NCBI GenBank assembly: GCA_024280855.1
Contig: JAJRPG010000094.1
Span: forward strand, 19,321-83,320
Length of the DNA: 64,000 bases
From: Planctomycetota bacterium
Lineage (GTDB): Bacteria; Planctomycetota; Phycisphaerae; UBA1845
Reading direction: 5' to 3'
Part shown: piece after piece, positions 37,094-47,281 of the stretch
Layout: each line of letters starts with the position of its first letter
How positions within the stretch are numbered: the first letter of the stretch is position 1
Notes under the pieces: model-generated
Seen by the model: only the letters and a program-made list of their open reading frames with translations
Database searches by the model: none
What the model was told of the DNA's origin: nothing
Translations under genes and position numbers: made by a program

Positions 37094-37378
37094 TTGAACG
37101 AATCACAGCAATTTGAACGAGCTATACGGGTGGCTGACTCGCTACGAGACCTGCAACTGGTCATCGGGAAAATGATCGCCTCCGTGCCGATTGATGCGTG
37201 CACCGTAGGCACAAGAGTTGGCGGGCTTCGCGCCGTTAGCGAGCAAATGATCCGCGATGTGACCGAAGTATTACACCCGTACATCCCCGAAATAACCGTG
37301 GACTTTGGCGAGTCGCCGTGCGGCGAGCGCCGCAAAAGTATGACCTGCCAATGGCAGGAAAAGGCGGGGACATGTTAG
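37094..37378 (+). CDS. Small hypothetical protein (TTG start)
   Basis: ORF overlapping the next gene by a few bases. Confidence 0.4.
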   Translation: MNESQQFERAIRVADSLRDLQLVIGKMIASVPIDACTVGTRVGGLRAVSEQMIRDVTEVLHPYIPEITVDFGESPCGERRKSMTCQWQEKAGTC

Positions 37379-37698
37379 CGGAAGTGACGCTTAGTTTATC
37401 TGACTTTGGCGCAATGGCTGCTATTCTCGCGGTGTTTATGGTTCCAGTATTGGCCATGCTGCGTGGCTGTAACCAGCGCATCGCCGCTGCCGAAACGCGA
37501 ATCAAAGATGTTGAAGATGACAAGGCCGATAAAGTCGTTTGCGTTCGTGGCGCGATGGCTAATAGAAACGCTATTGATCGTGTGGCTATACAGCTCGCCG
37601 AAATGAAAGGGCGTATCGATGCGTCAATCGGGTTTCAGGGCGCAACGAAACGCATGGCAGATGCCGTCGAAAAAGTGGTAGAGGAACTGACTAAATGA
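37372..37698 (+). CDS. Small membrane protein with coiled-coil tail (DUF2730-like position)
   Basis: N-terminal TM FGAMAAILAVFMVPVLAML; charged coiled-coil C-terminus; ATGA overlap with next gene. Confidence 0.5.
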   Translation: MLAEVTLSLSDFGAMAAILAVFMVPVLAMLRGCNQRIAAAETRIKDVEDDKADKVVCVRGAMANRNAIDRVAIQLAEMKGRIDASIGFQGATKRMADAVEKVVEELTK

Positions 37699-37997
37699 AT
37701 CCAACTGAAGCGAGAGCTAGACTCATCAAGCAATGCCGACGGGAAACGCTCTCGGTATTGCTCAACGTTTATCCAAGTGCATTTAGCTTTGAAGACATCT
37801 TCAACACGCTGCTGTACCTCGAAGTGGAAGAAGACCACGTCAAACGTGACCTGGCCTACCTTCAAGAAAAAGGATATGTGCAATGCGTGAATAACGAAGA
37901 TGGTCGTATGCCATTTAGCAAACGTAAATTCAAGCTGACCGCTAGCGGCGATGAAATCGCAAATAAGATCACAACTGACATCGCACTGGAACCATAA
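37695..37997 (+). CDS. Small winged-helix-like phage protein (VpaChn25_0724-like)
   Basis: SFEDIFNTLLYLEVEEDHVKRDLAYLQEKGYVQ; position before the terminase genes. Confidence 0.5.
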   Translation: MNPTEARARLIKQCRRETLSVLLNVYPSAFSFEDIFNTLLYLEVEEDHVKRDLAYLQEKGYVQCVNNEDGRMPFSKRKFKLTASGDEIANKITTDIALEP

Positions 37998-37999
37998 AC

Positions 38000-38473
38000 A
38001 TGGCGAGGGAACCTTGGTGGACAGAACTAGGCGAAGACACACTGGAGCGCATCAACGAGCTGCTCACGGAAGGATGGGACAATGCGGACATTCTCCGCGA
38101 ATTATTCATCCCGACCAGCAAGCTGCGGTCGCTGCAAATATACGCCCAAAAGTTTGGACCACGACGAAGGCTGGAAAAGTTTGCCCAGTTCAAAAACGCG
38201 ATACTCGATCGACTGCCCGAAATGGCTCCGAAATTCATGGATGCCCTGCAACTGGTCGCGTCCAAAGCGGTGTCGCCCAGTGTGAAAGACTCGACCCAAC
38301 TGCGTGCCCAGGAACTCATGAACGACTTCATGGCGAAAATCGCCAAGGTGATGATCGTCGATGCGAAAACAGAAGAGAAACGAATACGTGATGAATCAAC
38401 TAAATCCATTGACGTGCAAGATGCTATTGATCGCCTTTACGATGCTTATGGGATTGACTCCGATCATGGCTAA
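38000..38473 (+). CDS. Mu gp27-like (DUF3486) small terminase-type protein
   Basis: LERINELLTEGWDNADILREL HTH-like; precedes and overlaps the large terminase gene. Confidence 0.6.
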   Translation: MAREPWWTELGEDTLERINELLTEGWDNADILRELFIPTSKLRSLQIYAQKFGPRRRLEKFAQFKNAILDRLPEMAPKFMDALQLVASKAVSPSVKDSTQLRAQELMNDFMAKIAKVMIVDAKTEEKRIRDESTKSIDVQDAIDRLYDAYGIDSDHG

Positions 38474-39890
38474 TGGCCGCCCGCATATCCAAGTAAGCGA
38501 CCCCACGCAACAGCTAATGGCGGCGATGGAGAAGATTCTGCTTCCCTACCAAAAGCTGGACATCGCTTCCGATGCCCGGTTTAGACTTTGCCGCTGGTCT
38601 CGACAGACAGGCAAGAGCTTTTCCAAAACACTGCGCCGCATTTTGCGGGGCGCAAGACGCAACCGCAATCAGATTTTCCTATCAGCCGGTGAACGACAGA
38701 GTAAGGAACTCATCGCCAAGGCCAAGCAACACCTGCAGGCGATGGAGATTCTATTTGAATATGAAGAAAACGTATTCAAAGATACCGACATCAAACAAAT
38801 GGAAATCATTCTACCGTCAGCCTTTGGCGGTATCCGCATCATCGGCCTGCCCGCTAACCCGGACACCGCTCGCGGATTCACCGGCGATCTGTTTCTGGAC
38901 GAATTTGCTATCCATAAAAAGAGCCGCGAAATCTGGGCGGCTGCCTATCCGTCCGTGATGCGAAAAGGTGGCGAAGTTGATGTGGCTTCCACGCCTAAAG
39001 GCAAACGCGGCATGTTCTACGACCTGGACATGAACCCGACCTTTGAGAGCGATGTACTTACGATCTATGACGCTGTGGAACAAGGACTCGAAGTTGACCT
39101 CGAAGCACTCAAGGCAGGCGCCGTGGATAGCGAACTGTGGCGACAAGAATTTCTATGCGAATATATCGACGAGGCGTCGGCATTCCTACCCTATGAACTC
39201 ATCGCGGCGTGCATGGACGACAAACTACCGCGACAACTCGACGTCGAAGCACTCGCGCAAATCAGTAACGACGTTTACGTCGGGATCGATATTGGTCGCA
39301 AGCATGACCTGACCGCGCTGTGGGCGTTCGAGCAAGTGGGTAGCCAACTCATTAGCCTTGGCCTTATCGAACTGCGTTCGACGCCGTTTCGATTGCAGTT
39401 TGAAATCATATCTCACGTACTCAACCAACGGTGCGTGAGGCGATGTGCCATCGATAACACCGGACTCGGAATGCAACTGGCCGAACAACTGGTCGAACGG
39501 TTCGGCGACTATCGCGTTGAGGCGGTGACGTTCACGGGCAGAGTTAAAGAAAATATCGCTGGCAAGATGCGGGTGAAATTTGAAGATAGAAACATTCGCA
39601 TCCCCGCCTTCCCAGAACTACGCGAAGACCTGCACAGCGTAGAAAAAAGCGTGACGCTGGCTGGCAATGTACGGCTGCAAGCCGCCCGCGAAGGCGGGAG
39701 CCATGCGGACAGGTTTTGGGCAGGGGCGTTGGCGGTGTATGCGGGGAGTGATGGTCAAGCCGGACCTATTAGTTTTACGCCTGGCGATAGACGGAATCAT
39801 CCGGGCATGGATGGCGGTGGTGACGATCTCGATTGGCAAGATCAGGCAGATGATGAATTCGCCTCCATTTACGAAGTTGGATCACGATGA
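38466..39890 (+). CDS. Terminase large subunit, Mu gp28-like
   Basis: LCRWSRQTGKSFSKTLRRIL, FTGDLFLDEFAIHKKSREIW, GIDIGRKHDLTALWAFE. Confidence 0.85.
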   Translation: MANGRPHIQVSDPTQQLMAAMEKILLPYQKLDIASDARFRLCRWSRQTGKSFSKTLRRILRGARRNRNQIFLSAGERQSKELIAKAKQHLQAMEILFEYEENVFKDTDIKQMEIILPSAFGGIRIIGLPANPDTARGFTGDLFLDEFAIHKKSREIWAAAYPSVMRKGGEVDVASTPKGKRGMFYDLDMNPTFESDVLTIYDAVEQGLEVDLEALKAGAVDSELWRQEFLCEYIDEASAFLPYELIAACMDDKLPRQLDVEALAQISNDVYVGIDIGRKHDLTALWAFEQVGSQLISLGLIELRSTPFRLQFEIISHVLNQRCVRRCAIDNTGLGMQLAEQLVERFGDYRVEAVTFTGRVKENIAGKMRVKFEDRNIRIPAFPELREDLHSVEKSVTLAGNVRLQAAREGGSHADRFWAGALAVYAGSDGQAGPISFTPGDRRNHPGMDGGGDDLDWQDQADDEFASIYEVGSR

Positions 39891-41215
39891 GTATGAGCTT
39901 GACTTATAACAATGTGAAGCGAGGCGTGCGGGATGCGTACCAGGCGTTTCGGTCTAATTTTTCCGGCTCACTATTTCCGCCGGATGGAACGATCGTTACG
40001 CCGTCGGCGACGCTCGATGCACACCTGCACCTGCTTAGCGATAACTTGGATTTCAAGCGGCTGCGCAGCATTGTCAACTCAGCCCTGCGCGGTGACCTGG
40101 AAGTTGGGCTGACACTGTTTAGCGAGATGCAGCGTAAAGACCCGCGACTGCAAGCGGTGGCCAACATTCGACGCATGGCCCTCACGCTACTCGATTACGA
40201 AATTGTCAGTGCTGCCGAGGACGAAGATGATGGTGTCGATCGAACCCTCGCCGATGAAGCTGCCCAATTTGTACGCGAGCAAATCTCTGACTTGATGCCA
40301 TTTGGTCGGGCACTCGAACATATGGCCAGAGGCATTGGCCCTAACCTCGCGGTGCTCGAAAAGGTTTGGGAAGGTCGTAAGCTGGTTGACCTCATACCCG
40401 TTCATGAAACACGCCTCGCCACAGACTCGAAAGAGCCGTGGCGGATACGCATTCGCACCGACGACAACCACGTTGGTGTATTCGCCACGCCGGAAAAATT
40501 CGTCATTCATATGCCGCACGGGGAAGATCGCTTTCCGTTTCGACTGTCGCCGCTGATTTCGATTGCCCCTTACTGGCTTGGGAAATCAATCTCGTTTGCT
40601 GATCTGATTATCTATAACGAGATATTCGGGATGCCCATGCGATGGGTGAAGCATCGAGCGAATGCGTCCAAGTCAGAGATCAATACGCTGATGAAAATGC
40701 TCAAGAGTATGGGCAGTAGCGCGTTCGGTGCGTTCAGCGAAAACGTGGACTTGTCGCTATTGGAATCTTCACAGCGCGGCACGTCACCGCATACGGCCAC
40801 CATCGAACTATGCGACCGACAATATGCCGTAGCATTCCTCGGCGGAAACCTCACGACGGATACCACGGGCGGGACGGGAACCTTCGCCGCTGCGTCGGTG
40901 CAAGATGAAGTACGCGACGACATACGCGATGACGATATACAAAAAGAAGCACGCACCATACGCGAACAAATCATCGAACCCATGTGCCGCTATCAGTTCT
41001 GGCGAGGCGATGTGCCGTGCCCGCATTTTAGACGCAACAAAAAACAAGTCGTCACCGTGCAAGACATCAAAGACGCACAACTGGCTGGCATTGACATGCC
41101 CAAAGATTGGGCCTTGGCACGATTGGGCATACCCAAGCTCAAGGATGGCGAAGAAAAACTAGAGCCTATGACGGGATTTTTCGGTGATGCAGTTAGCGAA
41201 GGGTTCGACGCATGA
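39887..41215 (+). CDS. Portal protein, Mu gp29-like (DUF935)
   Basis: RLRSIVNSALRGDLEVGLTLFSEMQRKDPRLQAVANIRRMALT; RMPLRWVKHRA-type middle region. Confidence 0.8.
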   Translation: MSMSLTYNNVKRGVRDAYQAFRSNFSGSLFPPDGTIVTPSATLDAHLHLLSDNLDFKRLRSIVNSALRGDLEVGLTLFSEMQRKDPRLQAVANIRRMALTLLDYEIVSAAEDEDDGVDRTLADEAAQFVREQISDLMPFGRALEHMARGIGPNLAVLEKVWEGRKLVDLIPVHETRLATDSKEPWRIRIRTDDNHVGVFATPEKFVIHMPHGEDRFPFRLSPLISIAPYWLGKSISFADLIIYNEIFGMPMRWVKHRANASKSEINTLMKMLKSMGSSAFGAFSENVDLSLLESSQRGTSPHTATIELCDRQYAVAFLGGNLTTDTTGGTGTFAAASVQDEVRDDIRDDDIQKEARTIREQIIEPMCRYQFWRGDVPCPHFRRNKKQVVTVQDIKDAQLAGIDMPKDWALARLGIPKLKDGEEKLEPMTGFFGDAVSEGFDA

Positions 41216-41502
41216 AGCTGCGAAACAGCAAAGACGTGATCGGTGGTGTGACCGTACTCGGCGAACGAGCCATTCGCCAAATTGGTGATGGCTACCAGGC
41301 CATCACCGATCCGCTGGTAGATGCGATCGAATCAGCCAAAGGGTTTGGCGATTTGAAAAAGCGAATGAGTAAACGATTGATAAACAAAATGGATAGCACG
41401 GTCATCGAAGAGGCGCTCGAAACGGTGGGCACGCAAGCGGGGCTGATCGGCGTGGTTACGGCGACGCCGATCAAGATGTCGAAGGTCGAAGGTAAAGGTT
41501 AA
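41212..41502 (+). CDS. Small hypothetical protein between portal and MuF
   Basis: ATGA overlap with portal gene. Confidence 0.5.
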   Translation: MKLRNSKDVIGGVTVLGERAIRQIGDGYQAITDPLVDAIESAKGFGDLKKRMSKRLINKMDSTVIEEALETVGTQAGLIGVVTATPIKMSKVEGKG

Positions 41503-41509
41503 ATGATAG

Positions 41510-42262
41510 ATGCCCATCAACGTATTAGCCCAGCACGACTTCAAGCCCAAGACGCTGGACGATCTGGCCAAGCGGTTTCGGGGCAAGCTGGCCGTGGATT
41601 CGGATACGTTCGATCGGATCAGCCGCGAGCAAAAGGCCAAGGCGTTTCGCATTGCCACGGTTCACAAAGTGCAACTGGTGCAAAAGGCCCGCGACCTGGT
41701 AGCGGACGCCCTCGAAACGGGCACGCCATTTTCAGAGTTTCGAGCGAAGCTGCTCGCGCTGTTCGATCGCCAAGGCGTCGCACCTCCAGCACTGCATCGA
41801 TTGCAACTGGCGTTTCGGCAAAACCTTTTGCAGAGCTACAGCGACGCGCGGCGGGAAACACTGGACGATCCGGAAATCTCGTCGGTGTTTCGGTTCCGTC
41901 GTTATTCAACTGTCGGCAACGGTGTGCCAGGGACCAACCGGGTACGAGCCGATCACGCGATATTGCACGGCAAGGTGTTTCGATGGAACGACCCGTTCTG
42001 GAACACGTTCACGCCACCGTGGGACTTCGGATGCCGCTGCACTATGCAGGCGCTTACCGCAGGTCAAGTGCGACGCGGGCGTATGACTGTGTGGACACTC
42101 AAGGGCGGCGTGATTGTGCCAGCGGCCACGCGCAACGCCAAGGGCAAACAAAAAGGGATCAAGCTCAAACGCAATCCCAACTTCGTGGGCAGTGTGTTGG
42201 ATTTCGGGACGAAGTCGCTGGATAAAGATTTACGCGAACTGGTAGAGGAACTGACGAAATGA
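41510..42262 (+). CDS. Head morphogenesis protein, Mu F-like
   Basis: RRYSTVGNGVPGTNRVRADHAILHGKVFRWNDPFWNTFTPPWDFGCRCTMQAL. Confidence 0.85.
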   Translation: MPINVLAQHDFKPKTLDDLAKRFRGKLAVDSDTFDRISREQKAKAFRIATVHKVQLVQKARDLVADALETGTPFSEFRAKLLALFDRQGVAPPALHRLQLAFRQNLLQSYSDARRETLDDPEISSVFRFRRYSTVGNGVPGTNRVRADHAILHGKVFRWNDPFWNTFTPPWDFGCRCTMQALTAGQVRRGRMTVWTLKGGVIVPAATRNAKGKQKGIKLKRNPNFVGSVLDFGTKSLDKDLRELVEELTK

Positions 42263-43494
42263 CCAAGCAATATGAAGATCAACCGTTGCATTTGATTGCA
42301 TGTGAGATTGATGCCAGTGCTGCTACGGTAGAGGTACTCATAGCACCATTCGGCGAAGTCGAATCTGTGAATGGTAGCTTTATCATCGATGAAGAAGGAT
42401 TCGCTTTAATCATGGAAGCCTTTAAGGCTCATGGTGTAGACATCCCCTTTGACCTGGAACATCACACCGTTGGTGGAGAGTATTCCGCGCCGGATGGAAG
42501 CGCTGATGCACAAGGTTGGATCACGGATATGCGTCTGGAAAAAGGGCGTGGCATCGTGGCCACGGTGGAGTGGAACAAAGAAGGACGTGAGCGTGTTCTA
42601 TCGAAAAAGTATAAATACTCCTCGCCCACACTCGCAGTGCGCGAATCAGATAAACGTGCGGTCCGATTACACTCGGTCGCTATGACCAATAAGCCAGCGA
42701 TACCTCGTATGGAACCGCTGGTAGCAAAGCAATCTATCAATATGAAGGAGACGAAAACTATGGTCCCAGAAACAGTACTAGGACAAGAGACGGGTGAAGT
42801 CAATGAACAGGCGCTGCTAGGCGCGTTAGCTGAGACGCTTGACTTAAAGATGGAGCAACTGCAAGGACCGAACTTGCTGCCCGCCATCTTGGAGGCGGTG
42901 AAAGCCTTGAAGGGTAGTGGCGATAAAACCGGCGCGGGCGAGAAAAAGGCTGACGGCGAGAAAAAGGCCGACGAGGCTGAAACTGCCGTGGCCAATAGTG
43001 CATGGGGCGCACTGGGACTTGACAAAGGCTCGGACGCCAACGCCGTAACGATGGCGATCAACACACTCAAGCAGGGCGGGAAAAACTTGGTTGCCATGAA
43101 ACAAGAAATTGCGACGTTGTCCGAAAAAATAGCCAATGGCGAACGCAAAGAAATGCTCCTGCCTTTCAAGGATGTCATCGGCCTTGGTGATAGCGAAGAG
43201 GCTCGCAAGAAGGACCACGAAGTGATTATGGCCCTGGCGGCATCATCCCCTGAGCAATGCAAGCACATGCTTCAGCAGCGCAAGGCGCAGCTACCGCCAC
43301 AGGGGGCAACCAACGAGCCAACGCCTACGGTAACGAGCGATGACCGAATGTCCATCATCGCTAACGCGGCGAAGGAATACGACGCCAATGACATGCAGAT
43401 CGGCTCGAAGCCCGGTTATGTCATGCAAGTTCTTAAAGAGAAAAAGTTGTCGCCAATGACAGAGGACGAACATAAGAAGTTGGTCGCGGTTTAA
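42259..43494 (+). CDS. Phage protease/scaffold, Mu I-like
   Basis: VDIPFDLEHHTVGGEYSAPDGSADAQGWITDMRLEKGRGIVATVEW...KYKYSSPTLAV...VAMTNKPAIP. Confidence 0.85.
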   Translation: MTKQYEDQPLHLIACEIDASAATVEVLIAPFGEVESVNGSFIIDEEGFALIMEAFKAHGVDIPFDLEHHTVGGEYSAPDGSADAQGWITDMRLEKGRGIVATVEWNKEGRERVLSKKYKYSSPTLAVRESDKRAVRLHSVAMTNKPAIPRMEPLVAKQSINMKETKTMVPETVLGQETGEVNEQALLGALAETLDLKMEQLQGPNLLPAILEAVKALKGSGDKTGAGEKKADGEKKADEAETAVANSAWGALGLDKGSDANAVTMAINTLKQGGKNLVAMKQEIATLSEKIANGERKEMLLPFKDVIGLGDSEEARKKDHEVIMALAASSPEQCKHMLQQRKAQLPPQGATNEPTPTVTSDDRMSIIANAAKEYDANDMQIGSKPGYVMQVLKEKKLSPMTEDEHKKLVAV

Positions 43495-43583
43495 CGGATT
43501 TAACCGGCACCAAAATTGAATTAGATAACAGCCATACGGCTTAGCCGTAAACAAAGTGGCTTAGCCACGACAAGGAGGTCAAT

Positions 43584-44432
43584 ATGCTGACTGCAGATAG
43601 AAGTTTGGATTTCAAGTTGAACACGGACCCGATTGGTAACTCGGTAGAGTTGCTAGTCGCGGCGACGGCGAAAATTTACCATGGTGCATTCGTCGGAATC
43701 GACGCTACGGGCTTTGCCAAGCCCTACGACAATGCCACACCGGCTACCACGCTGGCGGGTGGCGATCGTATCGTAGGCGTAGCCGCCTACGCCGCAGACA
43801 ACACCAGTGGTATCGACGGTGACAAAACCGTGAAGGTCATGATTAGCGGCGCATTCGATCATGTCATTACTGGGCTAGTTGCTGCCGATGTGGGTACGCC
43901 GATCTACGCAAGTGACGACGGTACGCTTACCAAGGTCGCCCTGGGCAACGCCTTTGTGGGTTGGGTGGAACGGTTTGTTTCTGCCGGGCTTGGCACAGTA
44001 CGCTTGCAAGGACTTGAGAGTGGCGGACCTATGATCCATCGCACGTCCGCAGCCATCGACTGTGACGCTGCCAACGAAGCGATGCTCATCCATCCGACTG
44101 AAAATCAAAATGGTTTGCTCCTGCTTTGGGCGGGCGCCATCGTCACTGAAGTGTTCGCCGGTGCTACCGAGGACCAGGGCATTGTCACGTTGCAAGACAC
44201 GGACGGCACGACGCTAGGTGCGACGTTCACCGCCAGCAACGCGGCGGCGGATGTGGTCAATGACATTATTGCCCCGCTGGCCAACAAGGTCGCTATCGGT
44301 GCTGCCACCGGCAGTTTGCTGGTTATTGTTCCTGCGGGCAAAGGTGTGAAAGCCAAAGTGACGCAACTGACAAGTGGTGCTGGCGCGGCGGGTGCGATGA
44401 AGGTTATCGCTATCGCCATTCCCATTGCCTAA
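43584..44432 (+). CDS. Head decoration-type protein (DUF2190-like N-terminal region)
   Basis: AKIYHGAFVGIDATGFAKPYDN...GDKTVKVMISGAFDHVITGLVAADVGTPIYASDDGTLT. Confidence 0.6.
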   Translation: MLTADRSLDFKLNTDPIGNSVELLVAATAKIYHGAFVGIDATGFAKPYDNATPATTLAGGDRIVGVAAYAADNTSGIDGDKTVKVMISGAFDHVITGLVAADVGTPIYASDDGTLTKVALGNAFVGWVERFVSAGLGTVRLQGLESGGPMIHRTSAAIDCDAANEAMLIHPTENQNGLLLLWAGAIVTEVFAGATEDQGIVTLQDTDGTTLGATFTASNAAADVVNDIIAPLANKVAIGAATGSLLVIVPAGKGVKAKVTQLTSGAGAAGAMKVIAIAIPIA

Positions 44433-44513
44433 TCGGAAAACGATTACGAACATAACCCTTTGAGGTTTGTAAAAATACATGCGGTTCAGCCGCCAGAATA
44501 GGAGAGAAAACAG

Positions 44514-45458
44514 ATGACTTGGCATCCAACAGCAACCACTGTACGCGGGATACGCGGCGACATTGAAGAGCGCCTTAATGCGTTTCCCGAACTGTGGAAA
44601 CCCCACGTGACGAACGTGGACTCGACGACACAAGTGGAACCCTTTGCTTTCAGTGGCGCAGTACCTAAGCCACGCGAAATGAAAGATGGTCGTAAGACGC
44701 AAGGTCTCAGCCAGTTTTCGTTCAATATCGAAAATGGTGAACATGAACTTACGCTACTGATCGATCGCAAGAACTTTGAAGATCAACAAACTGACAGTGT
44801 CAAACGACGCATCGGCGAAATGAGCGGCGCCTGGGCACCGTACAAAGATGAGATATTCAACGAGATGCTCGAAAAGGGTAACACGACCACGCAAGGTACG
44901 CCGCACGATGGTCTTAGCTTTTTCCACGACACGCGGTCGCAGGGTGATAGCGGTACGATCGACAACAACTTAACTGGCGTGGTGGCGGCGGCGGATGCTA
45001 TCCCGACGTCATCAGAGTTTTTGGCGGCGATGAACCAGTGCAAACGAACGATGGCACTTTACGCCGATGACCAAGGTCGTAAGGGTACGCAAATGGCTGC
45101 GATGATGCAGCTTCGCGTGATTGCGGAAGTCGATCTGGAGCGTCCGATGCGTGAGGCATTGCAATCTACGCTGATCGATAACACCGACAACGTGTACGGT
45201 CGCAATATCGCAGAGCCGGACTTTAGCCCTTACCTCACCCCGGACGCCACACCGACTAAGGCGATGTATGTTCATGCTGTCGGTTCGGACGATTTCAAAG
45301 GCATCATTTATCAAGAGCGCACGCCGCTTGAAATTTTGATCTGGGATGATCCACATTGGATGGACAAGCACAACGGCTTGCTTATCACCATGCGTCAGCG
45401 ATTCGCTTTCGCGTATGGCAATTTCCGACGCATGATTAAGTATACCTTCACGACATAA
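44514..45458 (+). CDS. Major capsid protein, Mu gpT-like
   Basis: Position after protease; TLLIDRKNFEDQQTDSVKRRIGEM, KGIIYQERTPLEILIWDDPHWM. Confidence 0.75.
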   Translation: MTWHPTATTVRGIRGDIEERLNAFPELWKPHVTNVDSTTQVEPFAFSGAVPKPREMKDGRKTQGLSQFSFNIENGEHELTLLIDRKNFEDQQTDSVKRRIGEMSGAWAPYKDEIFNEMLEKGNTTTQGTPHDGLSFFHDTRSQGDSGTIDNNLTGVVAAADAIPTSSEFLAAMNQCKRTMALYADDQGRKGTQMAAMMQLRVIAEVDLERPMREALQSTLIDNTDNVYGRNIAEPDFSPYLTPDATPTKAMYVHAVGSDDFKGIIYQERTPLEILIWDDPHWMDKHNGLLITMRQRFAFAYGNFRRMIKYTFTT

Positions 45459-45532
45459 GCCAGGCGGGCAAGGCCGAAGGTCAAGAAAATTAGTCGAACG
45501 TCTGAGACGTTTTAATTTATGGAGCAATGAGT

Positions 45533-45718
45533 ATGGCAAAAAACAGTAAGCCTGGCGTGGATAAGCGAAAGCTTACCCGCGAAGAGGCGTATCAAAAAAT
45601 AGTGGCCACTGTGAAGCAGGCTTACGCTGAATCAGAGGATGCCCACAACGGTAGAGAGGTGACTCAGGCGATTGCTGCCGAGTGGGCAAGGTGGAAGAAG
45701 GCCAACGAGCCTGCGTAA
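45533..45718 (+). CDS. Small hypothetical protein
   Basis: Start ATGGCAAAAAAC with upstream GGAGCAATGAGT; ORF. Confidence 0.4.
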   Translation: MAKNSKPGVDKRKLTREEAYQKIVATVKQAYAESEDAHNGREVTQAIAAEWARWKKANEPA

Positions 45719-45735
45719 GGAAAGCGTAAACGCTT

Positions 45736-46152
45736 ATGAATTATATCACCAGCCAAAACGTGATCGATCGGATCGGCAATGATAAGGCCGCTCAGCTAAC
45801 TACTGATGCCGGATCAACGCCGGATACCGTCAAGATTGATGCAATCATTGCGGAAAAGGAGGGGCGGGCCAATAGCTACATCAGTAGCCGGGTGTCCGTC
45901 CCTGTTTCCGCGAGCGACTATCCCCATACCTACGCCGCACTGAAAGGCGCAGTGATGGACATGGTGCTGTGCGCCTTGCACTCGTTGCGTTCGCCAGCCC
46001 CTACGGACATCAAAGGTAGCCATGACCGGGCGATTGAATGGCTCAAGGGTGTGGCCGATGGCAGTGTCTCACTGCCCGATGCCGGGCTGGTGTCAAACGA
46101 CGGTCAGTGGAACTCGGAAACGAAGTCCACATCACGCGAGGATATGATTTAA
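45736..46152 (+). CDS. Mu gp36-like (DUF1320) head-tail connector
   Basis: IDAIIAEKEGRANSYISSRVSVPVSASDYPHTYAALKGAVMDMVLCAL. Confidence 0.7.
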   Translation: MNYITSQNVIDRIGNDKAAQLTTDAGSTPDTVKIDAIIAEKEGRANSYISSRVSVPVSASDYPHTYAALKGAVMDMVLCALHSLRSPAPTDIKGSHDRAIEWLKGVADGSVSLPDAGLVSNDGQWNSETKSTSREDMI

Positions 46153-46758
46153 GTGACGTCACTTACGCTTAGATTGACGGGCGATCGAAACATGTTCGAG
46201 CGGGCCTCGAAGGCCCTTCGAGCGCCGCGAAAGCTGATGCGACAAATTGGTATACTCGAAATGATATCTGCCGAACGGCGCCTTGAGGTGTTGCTTGCTC
46301 AAAAGGCGGACGGAGGTGTTCGCAGTGGAAAACTAAAGGCGTCAATCACCGCTGGCACGCAAGGTCGCGGTGGTGGTGACACAATCTTTTCGCTGAGCGA
46401 TGAATCGGTGGAAGTGGGATCGAACTTGCCCTATGCGGCGATACGGCAATTCGGTGGGACTATCCTACCGAAAAAACCGGGCGGGGCGTTGGCCATACCA
46501 CTGACCGATCAACTCAAACGTAGTGGTCAGTCGCCGACAGAATTCGATCTGTCGTTTGTGCCGATCACCGGCGGAGCCAGCGGTAACGTGTTCGGGTTAC
46601 TGGTTGATAAAAAAAATAAAAAGGATGGCAAGGGTGAGCCACTCTACGCACTGGCCCGCGAAGTGACACAGGCAGGCACGCCGTATCTGTTTATCTCGGA
46701 TGATGACCTGCGCGTAATTCAAGAAGAACTATGGCCGGAATTTTTGGGATTTTCATAA
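46153..46758 (+). CDS. Virion morphogenesis protein (Mu gpG/tail-completion type), GTG start
   Basis: VEVGSNLPYAAIRQFGGTILPKK; gene order. Confidence 0.6.
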   Translation: MTSLTLRLTGDRNMFERASKALRAPRKLMRQIGILEMISAERRLEVLLAQKADGGVRSGKLKASITAGTQGRGGGDTIFSLSDESVEVGSNLPYAAIRQFGGTILPKKPGGALAIPLTDQLKRSGQSPTEFDLSFVPITGGASGNVFGLLVDKKNKKDGKGEPLYALAREVTQAGTPYLFISDDDLRVIQEELWPEFLGFS

Positions 46759-47238
46759 ATGGTAAACGACGGATCGCTGGCAACCCTGGTCGAAGAATGG
46801 ATCGTGACGCAAATACGCGCCCTGGCGGAATTTGCGGATGATGCGGTTGAAGTGTTTCCGGGGAACGAAGTGGTCTCCGGTCAACAAGTGATCGACGAAC
46901 TGACCAAAAAACGCAGCCCCTATGCCACGGTGTTTTTTAGAGGCGACCAACCACTGCCACTTGAAGAAGGTGAGCAGGCCTACGACCCGACCTATGTGAT
47001 TTGGATTGTGGTGCAAAACCATCGGCCTGGTACGGCGCGGTTTGGAGACGGCACGTCGCCAGGCACGAACCAGATGCGGGATGTCTTACGGACTGCCCTG
47101 CACGACAAATTCCCTAACCTTACCGCCAACGGTTTTTATACCGATGGCACCAAGTTTGGTGGTGTGAAAATTATTTTTCAACGCAAAGATGCGTGGATAC
47201 TCGAAGCTACGCTGGTGATACGAGAGACGCCGACGTAG
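46759..47238 (+). CDS. Tail terminator-like/minor tail hypothetical protein
   Basis: Gene order; size about 160 aa. Confidence 0.45.
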   Translation: MVNDGSLATLVEEWIVTQIRALAEFADDAVEVFPGNEVVSGQQVIDELTKKRSPYATVFFRGDQPLPLEEGEQAYDPTYVIWIVVQNHRPGTARFGDGTSPGTNQMRDVLRTALHDKFPNLTANGFYTDGTKFGGVKIIFQRKDAWILEATLVIRETPT

Positions 47239-47281
47239 GCCGCTCGCGTTTACAGGCCGCTTGCGGCGAAAGGAATGAATC

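Noticed and set aside
36421-37335. 304-aa minus-strand ORF
   Set aside because: Runs against several plus-strand genes; composition typical of antisense frames
41503-42225. 240-aa plus-strand ORF in another frame
   Set aside because: Overlaps the well supported MuF gene at 41510..42262; Arg/Gly/Ser-rich
42462-43268. 268-aa minus-strand ORF opposite the phage protease
   Set aside because: Low-complexity Ser/Ala/Pro antisense artefact
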